From: Pseudomonas fluorescens
GTDB lineage: Bacteria; Pseudomonadota; Gammaproteobacteria; Pseudomonadales; Pseudomonadaceae
Length of the DNA stretch: 64,000 nucleotides
Direction: 5' to 3'
Assembly (NCBI RefSeq): GCF_902497775.2
Contig: NZ_OZ024668.1
Location: 1,821,826-1,885,825 of the forward strand
How positions within the stretch are numbered: the stretch's first letter is position 1; every line of letters starts with the position of its first letter. The notes under the pieces are model-generated. The model ran no database searches. It saw nothing but the letters and a program-made list of their open reading frames with translations, and had not been told where the DNA came from. A program made the translations under genes and the position numbers. Shown here piece by piece: positions 55,291 through 64,000 of the stretch.

Positions 55291-56853
55291 TCAGCGTGGG
55301 GTTACACGGGCGTTTTCCACCAGCTCCTGATAAAGACGGGCATAAGGTTCGACGGCCTGGCACCAGTTGAACGGCTGAGTCATGGCCAGGCAGCGCATGG
55401 CGTTGAGCAGGTTCTTTTTGCCGTACACGTAAAACGCCCGGCTCAAGGCCTCGCGGTAGCTGTCGACAGTGGATTCGTCAAACAGAAAACCGGTGACGCC
55501 ATTCTCGATGGTGTCGGCAAGCCCGCCGGTATTGCGCGCCACCGGCAATGAACCGAAGCGCTGGGCGTACATCTGGCTCAGCCCGCAGGGCTCGTAGCGC
55601 GACGGCATCAACAGGAAGTCACTGCCGGCAAACATGCGCCGGGCATCGGTTTCATTGAAGCCGATGCGCACGCCGATCTGCCCGGGATGGCGCAGGGCAA
55701 GTTCGCGCATGGCGTGTTCTTCTTCCGGCTCGCCGCGGCCGATGATTGCGATCTGGCCGCCTTGGCGGACGATGTACTCGGCCACGCCCAGGGTCAGGTC
55801 CAGGCCTTTCTGGTAGACCAGGCGCGAGACCACGGCGAACAGCGGTCCGGTCGAAGGCTCAAGGCCAAACAGCTCGCGAACCTGGCGGGTGTTGGCCGCC
55901 TTGCCGTCCCAGTCGTTGAGGCTGAAGGGGTGGGCCAGGTGCGGGTCGCTGGCCGAATCCCAGCTCTCATCGATGCCATTGGGAATGCCGCTGAGCAAGC
56001 CTTGCTGGGCCTTGCTGGCGAGAAAGCCATCCAGCCCGCAACCGAACGACGGCGTGGTGATTTCCCGGGCGTAGGTGGCGCTGACCGTGGTGATGTGGCT
56101 GGAGTAGGCAAGGCCGGCCTTGAGAAACGACAGCTTGCCGTAGAACTCCATGCCTTCCTGCTGCAGGGCATGGTTGGGGATCGCCAGCTCCGGGCAGCAG
56201 GCGCGGCTGACCACGCCCTGGTAGGCGAGGTTATGAATGGTGAACAGGGTCGGGGTCTGCAGGCCGCGCCAGTGCATGTAGGCCGGGGCCAGCCCGGCTG
56301 GCCAGTCGTGGGCGTGGACCAGGTCGGGCTTCCAGTGGACCATGCCTTCACCGGCGGCGATCTCCGCGGCGGCCAGGCCCAGGCGGGCGAAGCGGATGTG
56401 GTTGTCGGGCCAGTCGCGACCGTTGTTGGCCCCATAGGGTGTGCCTTCACGCTGGTACAGCTCGGGGCAGATCAGCACATAGATGACCAGGCCATCGGCC
56501 ACGTCCATGCGGCCGATCTTGCACGGCGGCAAGGCTGCGTGGCCGCCCAGCTCGCCAACCAAGTGAATCGGGTTGTCGCTTTCCAGTACTTGCGGGTAAC
56601 CGGGGATCAGCACCCGTACATCGTGCAGGTGACGCATGGCCCGTGGCAGCGCCGCCGAGACATCGCCCAGGCCGCCGGTCTTGACCAGGTCGGCGATTTC
56701 CGAGGTTACGAACAACACTTTGCGTTTATGCGAAGAATGTCTGGTGTCAGCACCCTGTGCCTTGGCTGTCGGCGTGAAATCCGCTGCAACCAGCGGTTCA
56801 CGCGTGTCCGGGGTGAAATGCTCTGCATGAGGTTCGACAGCGGCACTGATCAT
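55291..56853 (-). CDS. glgA: Glycogen (starch) synthase GlgA
   Basis: 520 residues, GT5. The nucleotide-sugar site KTGGLGDVSAALPRA is near residue 60, and the C-terminal retaining-transferase motif reads SRYEPCGLSQMYAQRFGSLP followed by TGGLADTI. It elongates alpha-1,4-glucan from ADP-glucose. Before the catalytic domain is a variable leader of about 45 residues. The start MISAAVEPHAEHF at 56853 has GGAG upstream; a longer open frame to 56967 is probably untranslated. First gene of the treZ-malQ-treY operon. No glgC (ADP-glucose pyrophosphorylase) is in the window. Confidence 0.94.
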   Translation of the reverse strand: MISAAVEPHAEHFTPDTREPLVAADFTPTAKAQGADTRHSSHKRKVLFVTSEIADLVKTGGLGDVSAALPRAMRHLHDVRVLIPGYPQVLESDNPIHLVGELGGHAALPPCKIGRMDVADGLVIYVLICPELYQREGTPYGANNGRDWPDNHIRFARLGLAAAEIAAGEGMVHWKPDLVHAHDWPAGLAPAYMHWRGLQTPTLFTIHNLAYQGVVSRACCPELAIPNHALQQEGMEFYGKLSFLKAGLAYSSHITTVSATYAREITTPSFGCGLDGFLASKAQQGLLSGIPNGIDESWDSASDPHLAHPFSLNDWDGKAANTRQVRELFGLEPSTGPLFAVVSRLVYQKGLDLTLGVAEYIVRQGGQIAIIGRGEPEEEHAMRELALRHPGQIGVRIGFNETDARRMFAGSDFLLMPSRYEPCGLSQMYAQRFGSLPVARNTGGLADTIENGVTGFLFDESTVDSYREALSRAFYVYGKKNLLNAMRCLAMTQPFNWCQAVEPYARLYQELVENARVTPR

Positions 56854-57332
56854 ACTTCTCTCCGTCCCTATGTTGTGCGAGCGTGGGCGCCCGTTGTTGT
56901 TTCTCTGCTGGTACTTCTCTCTGTAAGTGGTCTTGCCTTGCGTTCCATGCCCCGAAGCCAAGCGCACAAGCGCTACGCAAGCCGGCGTCCTGCCGACGGC
57001 GTGGTGACGATATGGGGTGGGTGGGCCGCGTCCGTTGAAGCGGAATCGATGGCCTACTTAGTTCCTGACCTACCGCGTTTGCAGAAGTTTCGACTTTTTT
57101 TAGTCGAGTTTTCCGGGCGATGTCTGGCCGAATACTGAGTGTAGGAGAGAAATCGGAGAGAATGTGACCCATTGGTCACTTTATGCGGGGCGACGCGGGT
57201 TTCTACGATGGGGCCCCGCAGTGTGACGACACAACCGTGGGCAGGGACGCTCCAAGCGTCGGACGGCGCATTCGGAAAAGGCGCCGTCGTGCACGTCGGC
57301 AGGCCGTTTTGCACCGCCGACAGTTAGGATGC
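56854..57332. other. 479-bp region upstream of glgA with several palindromes
   Basis: No convincing coding sequence. Contains the glgA leader and promoter, an inverted repeat TCGACT-N6-AGTCGA in an A/T-rich stretch (57090-57107), a perfect operator-like palindrome GTGACC-CATT-GGTCAC (57164-57179), and GACGGCGC/GCGCCGTC hairpin arms near 57262-57290 just beyond the stop of the 55-residue protein gene. The regulators are unknown. Confidence 0.5.
57164..57179. promoter_or_regulatory. Palindrome GTGACC-CATT-GGTCAC upstream of glgA
   Basis: Perfect 6-bp arms around CATT, about 310 bp before the glgA start. It has the geometry of a dimeric repressor site, but I know no specific factor for it. Confidence 0.4.
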
Positions 57333-57500
57333 TCAGGCGCGGGCCGGCACCTGGCCATCCTGGACTTGCTGCAGCAGCAGGTTGAGCTTGGCGACTTGCT
57401 GTTGCAACTGGTCGCGTTCTTCTTTGAGGCGACGCAGCTCGTCGCGGTGAACCGTCACGTAGAGGGTCTGGGCAGGCATTTTCGGCAGAAGGGTTCCCAT
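57333..57500 (-). CDS. 55-residue coiled-coil protein
   Basis: Begins MGTLLPKMPAQTLYVTVHRD and continues with a heptad-like helix (LRRLKEERDQLQQQVAKLNL, LLQQVQDGQ), so a short leucine-zipper homodimer is likely. GAGGTG lies four bases before the ATG at 57500, an excellent site, and codon use is typical. No known family comes to mind, and no catalytic residues are apparent. It lies between glgA and gnd with its own promoter region; hairpin arms follow its stop. Confidence 0.72.
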   Translation of the reverse strand: MGTLLPKMPAQTLYVTVHRDELRRLKEERDQLQQQVAKLNLLLQQVQDGQVPARA

Positions 57501-57697
57501 TGCACACCTCGCATAGGGTAGGTCGTTTTTCTAACAGCGTAGCTGCTTGATCGGCGGCGATTCTGAATTCTTTTGTCACTCATGGGAACTTTTTTGTTTC
57601 TGGGTGTCTTGCCGTTCGTCGCTGAACCAAGTGGGCGAGGGCTGGACTAACCTTGAAGGCCTGAGCCGGTATTTTTCAATCCAGGGGAGCATCGCAC

Positions 57698-58677
57698 ATG
57701 CAATTGGGAATCGTGGGGCTGGGCCGCATGGGCGGCAATATTGCACGGCGCTTGATGCGTGGCGGGCACCGCATGGTGGTGCATGACCGTGATCGTCAGG
57801 CGGTGGAAGCCCTGGTCAAGGAAGGCGCCAACGGCGCCCACGACCTTGGCGCGCTGGTGGGCAAACTGGAAAAACCACGGGCGGTGTGGGTGATGCTGCC
57901 GGCCGGTGAGCCGACCGAGCAGACCATCGCCCAGCTGGCCGACCTGCTCGACGCCGATGATGTGATCATCGACGGCGGCAATACCTTCTACAAGGACGAC
58001 ATGCGCCGCGCCAGCGACCTGGGCAAGCGCAACCTGCACTACATCGATGTCGGCACCTCGGGTGGCGTCTGGGGCCTGGAGCGTGGCTACTGCATGATGA
58101 TCGGTGGCGAAAAGGCCGTGGTCGACCGGCTCGATCCGCTGTTTGCCACCCTGGCTCCCGGGGTCGGCGACATTCCCCGCACCCGCGGCCGCCAGGGCCC
58201 GGCCGAGCGTGCCGAGCAGGGTTACATTCATGCCGGCCCGGCGGGCGCCGGGCACTACGTGAAGATGATCCACAACGGCATTGAGTACGGCCTGATGCAG
58301 GCCTATGCCGAAGGTTTCGACCTGCTCAAGAGCAAGGGCAGCGATGCGTTGCCGGCCGAACAGCGCTTTGACCTGAACCTGGCCGAAATCGCCGAAGTGT
58401 GGCGCCGTGGCAGCGTGGTTACCTCCTGGCTGCTCGACCTCACCGCCGATGCCCTGGTGGCCGATCCGCAACTGGGCGGCTACAGCGGTTCGGTAGCCGA
58501 CAGCGGTGAAGGGCGCTGGACCATCGATGCAGCGGTGGAGCAGGCGGTGCCGGTGCCGGTGTTGTCCAGTGCACTGTTTGCCCGCTTTCGCTCGCGCCAG
58601 CAGCAAGGCACCTATGCCGACCGCATGCTGTCGGCCATGCGCTTCGGCTTTGGTGGTCACGTCGAGAAGAAAGCCGA

Positions 58678-58681
<4 letters not shown>
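57698..58681 (+). CDS. gnd: 6-phosphogluconate dehydrogenase, decarboxylating (short form)
   Basis: 327 residues, the short (GndA-like) class, against about 470 in E. coli Gnd. N-terminal dinucleotide site [32 protein letters not shown], the substrate motif [17 protein letters not shown], and the catalytic region [20 protein letters not shown]. It oxidises 6-phosphogluconate to ribulose 5-phosphate and CO2. The stop overlaps zwf by an ATGA, so the oxidative pentose phosphate pair is co-expressed. Confidence 0.95.
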
Positions 58682-60180
<1,499 letters not shown>

Positions 60181-60241
60181 GGGTTCACGCACAAAACTTC
60201 CGCCAGCGGCCGGCCAGTGCAGCCCCACAGCGCTTGGCTAT

Positions 60242-61744
60242 CTACAACCAGTAAGTCACCGCCCACCAGCCCAGGCCACCCATGACCACGGTATAGGGCA
60301 ACGCCATCCACACCATCCGCCCATACGACAGGCGAATCAGCGGCGCAATCGCCGAGGTCAGCAGGAACAGGAACGCCGCCTGGCCATTGGGCGTGGCCAC
60401 GCTCGGCAGGTTGGTGCCGGTGTTGATCGCCACCGCCAGGGTTTCGAAGTGCTCACGGCTCATGCCGCCATTGAGAAACGCCTGCTTCACCTCGGTGATA
60501 TAGATCGTGGCGACGAACACGTTGTCGCTGATCGCCGACAGCAGGCCGTTGGCGATAAACAGCATGCCCGGCTGTTGATCGGCCGGCAGCGCCAGTACCC
60601 ACTGGATCAGCGGGGTAAATAGTTGCTGGTCATGAATGACCGCCACCACGGCAAAGAACACCACCAGCAGCGAGGTAAACGGCATGGCGTCCTGGAAGGC
60701 ACGGCCCAGGCGGTGCTCGTCGGTGATGCCGGTAAAGGCGGTGATCAGCACGATCACCAGCAGGCCGATCAGGCCGACTTCGGCCACATGCAGGCCCAGG
60801 CCGATGATCAGGATCAGCGCTGCCAGGCCTTGCACCACCAGTGCGGCACGTTGCTGGGTGGTGCGCTGGGCGTCGTCTTCGGCGGCGTAGGCGGCCAGCA
60901 CCTGGCGCACGTTGTCGGGCAGCAGGGTGCCGTAGCCGAACCAGCGCAGCTTCTCCAGCAGGACGCAGGTCACAAGGCCCGCGGCCAGTACCGGCAGCGA
61001 TACCGGTGCAACCTTGAGGAAGAATTCTGCGAAGTGCCAGCCCATTTCGTGGCCGATCAGCAGGTTCTGCGGCTCGCCCACCAAGGTGCACACGCCGCCC
61101 AGGGCGGTACCCACGGCGCCATGCATCAGCAGGCTGCGCAAGAAGGCGCGAAACTGCTGCAGGTCTTCGCGGTGCAGGTGGGCGATCTGTTGGTCGCTGT
61201 CCAGGTCCGAGTCTTCCCGCGGATTGCCGCCCGAAGCCACCCGGTGATACACCGAATAGAAACCCACCGCCGCGCTGATGATCACCGCCGTCACGGTCAG
61301 GGCATCGAGGAACGCCGAGAGGAAGGCCGAGAGAAAGCAGAACAGCAAGGCCAGCAGGGTCTTGGAACGTACCCCGAGCAGGATCCGTGAAAACACGAAC
61401 AGCAGCAGGTCCTTCATGAAGTAGATGCCGGCGACCATGAACATCAGCAGCAGGATCACCGGGAAGTTGTGCTGCAGCTCTTCATACAGCGCTTGCGGCG
61501 TGGTCATGCCCAGCAGCAGGGCTTCGATCATCAGCAGGCCGCCGGGCATCAGCGGGTAGCACTTGAGTGCCATGCCGAGGGTGAAGATGAACTCGATCAC
61601 CAGCACCCAGCCGGCCACCACCGGGCCCAAGGTGAACAGCAGCAGGGGATTGAGCAGCAGGAACAGGCACAAGGTGGCCTTGTACCAGCGCGGCGACTGC
61701 CCGAGAAAATTGTGGGCCAGGGCGCCGGCCAGGGAGCGGGACAT
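60242..61744 (-). CDS. nhaB: Na+/H+ antiporter NhaB
   Basis: 500 residues with about 12 membrane segments, matching E. coli NhaB in length. The N-terminus ([20 protein letters not shown]), [20 protein letters not shown] and the C-terminal [20 protein letters not shown] are characteristic. It exchanges Na+ (or Li+) for protons across the inner membrane. It stands alone, convergent with zwf and divergent from the repeat protein gene, with a 188-bp shared upstream region. Confidence 0.95.
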   Translation of the reverse strand: MSRSLAGALAHNFLGQSPRWYKATLCLFLLLNPLLLFTLGPVVAGWVLVIEFIFTLGMALKCYPLMPGGLLMIEALLLGMTTPQALYEELQHNFPVILLLMFMVAGIYFMKDLLLFVFSRILLGVRSKTLLALLFCFLSAFLSAFLDALTVTAVIISAAVGFYSVYHRVASGGNPREDSDLDSDQQIAHLHREDLQQFRAFLRSLLMHGAVGTALGGVCTLVGEPQNLLIGHEMGWHFAEFFLKVAPVSLPVLAAGLVTCVLLEKLRWFGYGTLLPDNVRQVLAAYAAEDDAQRTTQQRAALVVQGLAALILIIGLGLHVAEVGLIGLLVIVLITAFTGITDEHRLGRAFQDAMPFTSLLVVFFAVVAVIHDQQLFTPLIQWVLALPADQQPGMLFIANGLLSAISDNVFVATIYITEVKQAFLNGGMSREHFETLAVAINTGTNLPSVATPNGQAAFLFLLTSAIAPLIRLSYGRMVWMALPYTVVMGGLGWWAVTYWL

Positions 61745-61932
61745 GAAAATGTATCCTTATGATTCAACAGCTGGGCAAAGTGCCGGATGTGGCAAGCAAG
61801 ATCAAGAAGCGATTTCCTCAGCAGACCTAGCATTTTTGTCAGTTTCGCCGTATTTGCTTTTGTAGCGTAATACCCCCCAGTGCGCCGGGCGGGCCGGTCG
61901 CTTCTCGTGAAAAGCGTGGCTGGAGGTTCAAG

Positions 61933-64000
61933 ATGACCGGTTTCGTTGCAACCGACCTGCTTCCCCCTGAGTTGCCCCAAGCCCTGGGTGATGGCCTGTA
62001 CCTGGATACCTTTCCCGATGATATTGCGGTGCTGGTAGTGCCCTGGCCGGGTATCGAGGAGGGGCAGAAGGTCTGGCTTCGCTGCCTGGGCCATGACCCT
62101 GACGGCGAGCCAGTGCAATGGCATGTCTGCGAAGCCGAACCGGTAAGCCGCCAACAGGTGCAGTTCGGCCTGCGCCTGTTCATCGACCGCGCGCAATTGG
62201 AAGCGCTCGGTCACGAGAGCGCGCTCAGCCTGATCCTTGCGGTCAGTTTCGATGGCGCTGACGATGAAAGCGCAGCCACCGAATTTCCCCATTGCCAGGT
62301 CACCCTCTATCAGGCACTCGATGAAGCACCCGAACCGCAGGTGGTCAAGCCTTTGGCCCTGACTCAACTGCGTATCCCCAATCTCGCCCAACCGGTGGCC
62401 GGAGGGGATGGCGGGCTGAATATCGCTGCCCTTGAGGTCAGCGACTACGGAGTCATGGTGATCGTCGAGCCTTACCTAGGCATGGCAGGTGGCGATATCG
62501 TGGAGATTTTCTGGGACGACCCGCAGCTGCCGATCTATGTCTACCCGCTGGACCCGGATGACGTCGGCAAGAACCTGTTCTTCTACCTGCCTCGCGCGCG
62601 CATCGAAGAGAACCCGGGCTGGATCACGGCGTTCTTTCGCATCACCGCACTGGATGGCAACAGCGACGATTCGGCGCCTTTGCGGGTGCTGGTGAAACTG
62701 GACCGGCCGGGGGGCATCGACCCGCATCCCGGTGAGCCGGGGCATCAACGCCTGGAGTTGCTGATACTGCCCGACGAGGTCATCGAGTTCGGCGTCGACG
62801 AAGCCTTGGCGGCCGAGGGCTTCGATGCGCGGGTGCCGCCTTATGAGGGCAGAGTGGCGGGGGATTCGATTCGGGTCAGTTGGGGCGGGGTGATCATCCG
62901 TCGACGGGTCGAGGAAGAGGACCTGCTCGATGACATTGTAGTGTTCATCGACCCCGACACCATCGCCCGCGCGGGCGATTCGGAGAACCTGCCGGTGCTG
63001 TACAAGATCGTCGACGAAGTGCACAACCACTCCGATGGCTGGTCGCCGCATTTGTCGATCAAGGTCGATACCCAGGGCTACCCCTTGGCGGCACCCACGG
63101 TGCTGGATGCCAACGAGCAGGGGTATATCGATCTTGAGGTACTCGGCTATGACGATGTCCGGGTAGCCATTGGCGCAGACGATCAGTTTGCCGCTGGCGA
63201 CAGCCTGCTCCTGGAGTGGATCGGCCGTACGCCCGACGGACAATTGGTTGAACACCGCGAAACGGTGGACCTGGAAGAAGATGGCGCGGGGGTGCAATTG
63301 TTGGTGCCAAACAACAAGGTCCAGGCGATTGCCAGCGGCCTGGCGATCGTCTCCTATCAGCTCCTACCCCCGGATGGCGATCCGGTGCAATCCAGGCGAA
63401 CTACCGTAGGCGTAATCGGCGAGCCCTTCGGCTTGCCGGCGCCGGTGATCAAGGAGCTGGACGAAGAGGGGCAGTTGATCATCGGCCTGCCGTTCGTGGT
63501 GGCCGAAATCCAGCCCTGGGTGGGCATGGTCAACGGCAGTTGGTTCCAGCTGGTGTGGCGCGGCACCACGGTGGACGGCAAGGCTTACCTGCACGAAGAC
63601 ACTTTTTACATCTCCGGCAGTCAGGCGGGACGGCTGTTGCGCAGGGTGGTGCGCAGCGAACATATCGACCTGCTCGATGGCGGCGAGGTGGAAGTCTCGT
63701 ACCGGATCAAGACTGAGCGCGACCCGGACTCGCCGATCAAGGAATCCGAAAAACTGCGGCTGTATGTTGGCCTAAGCCCGCAGGTGCTGCCTTCGGTGAT
63801 CGTCGAAGATATCTACGAAGACGCTGAAGGGGCCTGGCTGGACCCGGACGAGGTCACCGGTTATGCCACGGTGCGGCTGCTGGGCAAGGATGAAGCGGGC
63901 GAGCATGTATTCCAGGAAGATGATGAGGTTATCTTCGAATGGATTGGCGAAACCGCGGCCGGGACCTGGACCGATACTCTGATTGTGCCGCCTGGGGCCG
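61933..64000 (+). CDS. Large protein of beta-sandwich-like repeats, 5' part (runs off window)
   Basis: Open from the ATG at 61933 (GGAGG seven bases upstream) to the end of the window, 689 codons without a stop. Begins MTGFVATDLLPPELPQALGD. No signal peptide. Units of roughly 115 residues recur, each with a strand such as VMVIVEPYLGMAGGD (about 174), VRVAIGADDQFAAGD (about 409), EIQPWVGMVNGSWFQLVW (about 524) and GYATVRLLGKDEAGEHVF (about 642), followed by an (L/F)xW-G pattern. The segments are acidic and beta-rich, like Ig-like repeats in large surface adhesins. I cannot name the family, and the C-terminal part needed to show export or anchoring is outside. Confidence 0.75.
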   Translation, partial: MTGFVATDLLPPELPQALGDGLYLDTFPDDIAVLVVPWPGIEEGQKVWLRCLGHDPDGEPVQWHVCEAEPVSRQQVQFGLRLFIDRAQLEALGHESALSLILAVSFDGADDESAATEFPHCQVTLYQALDEAPEPQVVKPLALTQLRIPNLAQPVAGGDGGLNIAALEVSDYGVMVIVEPYLGMAGGDIVEIFWDDPQLPIYVYPLDPDDVGKNLFFYLPRARIEENPGWITAFFRITALDGNSDDSAPLRVLVKLDRPGGIDPHPGEPGHQRLELLILPDEVIEFGVDEALAAEGFDARVPPYEGRVAGDSIRVSWGGVIIRRRVEEEDLLDDIVVFIDPDTIARAGDSENLPVLYKIVDEVHNHSDGWSPHLSIKVDTQGYPLAAPTVLDANEQGYIDLEVLGYDDVRVAIGADDQFAAGDSLLLEWIGRTPDGQLVEHRETVDLEEDGAGVQLLVPNNKVQAIASGLAIVSYQLLPPDGDPVQSRRTTVGVIGEPFGLPAPVIKELDEEGQLIIGLPFVVAEIQPWVGMVNGSWFQLVWRGTTVDGKAYLHEDTFYISGSQAGRLLRRVVRSEHIDLLDGGEVEVSYRIKTERDPDSPIKESEKLRLYVGLSPQVLPSVIVEDIYEDAEGAWLDPDEVTGYATVRLLGKDEAGEHVFQEDDEVIFEWIGETAAGTWTDTLIVPPGA

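Noticed and set aside
56798..57172. 124-codon frame upstream of glgA
   Set aside because: Arg/Ser/Pro-rich product that overlaps the glgA start in another frame, with no conserved pattern or ribosome site.

Overview
The window is a chromosomal segment of a high-GC gammaproteobacterium, almost certainly a Pseudomonas of the P. putida/fluorescens lineage. The indications are Pseudomonas-type REP palindromes (core GCGGGGCAAGCCCGC), a PrrF iron-responsive sRNA, a PE-Lig-Pol LigD, a leucine/isovalerate (liu) operon, and the GlgE/TreS/TreY/TreZ alpha-glucan-trehalose locus beside gnd-zwf. Genes are tightly packed: many same-strand pairs share ATGA overlaps, and convergent stop codons overlap by a few bases.

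Region 1 (1-13.6 kb): the start of an acyl-CoA-dehydrogenase-like gene coupled to ligD, a second EF-G gene, dsdA with a coupled LysR regulator, and a quinate-like operon (two Gfo/Idh/MocA oxidoreductases flanking a type II dehydroquinase, plus a deleted gene remnant) facing its own LysR gene. Small hypotheticals follow, then an ArsR-rhodanese regulator divergent from a DUF2938 membrane protein across a perfect operator-like palindrome. Region 2 (13.6-19.6 kb): an omega-aminotransferase, LysR, ALDH7 (AmaB-type) dehydrogenase and GabP-like permease, probably for catabolism of lysine or another omega-amino acid, followed by a hot-dog thioesterase.

Region 3 (19.6-24.3 kb) is regulatory and odd. 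It holds a porin gene with a frameshift in its signal peptide, a CCP-like carboxypeptidase, a sigma-region-4/FecR-N fusion, the PrrF sRNA with a Fur-box promoter, a DUF6124 protein, and a PrtR/CI-like repressor that has lost both self-cleavage residues. Region 4 (24.3-31.9 kb): liuABCD for leucine degradation, divergent from an acyl-CoA synthetase across two perfect 16-bp LiuR-type palindromes.

Region 5 (32-57.5 kb): two glucan-trehalose operons, glgE-treS/pep2-glgB on the plus strand and glgA-treZ-malQ-treY-DUF2934-glgX on the minus strand. They are separated by a 1616-residue toxin-like protein with a C-terminal YopT-type (C58) cysteine protease signature and a convergent short autotransporter-type beta-barrel. 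An 11-G homopolymer lies just upstream of the toxin-like gene. Together the enzymes can turn glucan into trehalose (TreY/TreZ), trehalose into maltose and maltose 1-phosphate (TreS-Pep2), and that back into branched glucan (GlgE, GlgB). GlgA, MalQ and GlgX build or trim chains.

Region 6 (57.3-64 kb): a 55-residue coiled-coil protein, gnd and zwf for the oxidative pentose phosphate pathway, the NhaB Na+/H+ antiporter, and the first 689 codons of a large repeat protein running off the window. I saw no tRNA, rRNA, CRISPR array, insertion sequence or intact prophage.
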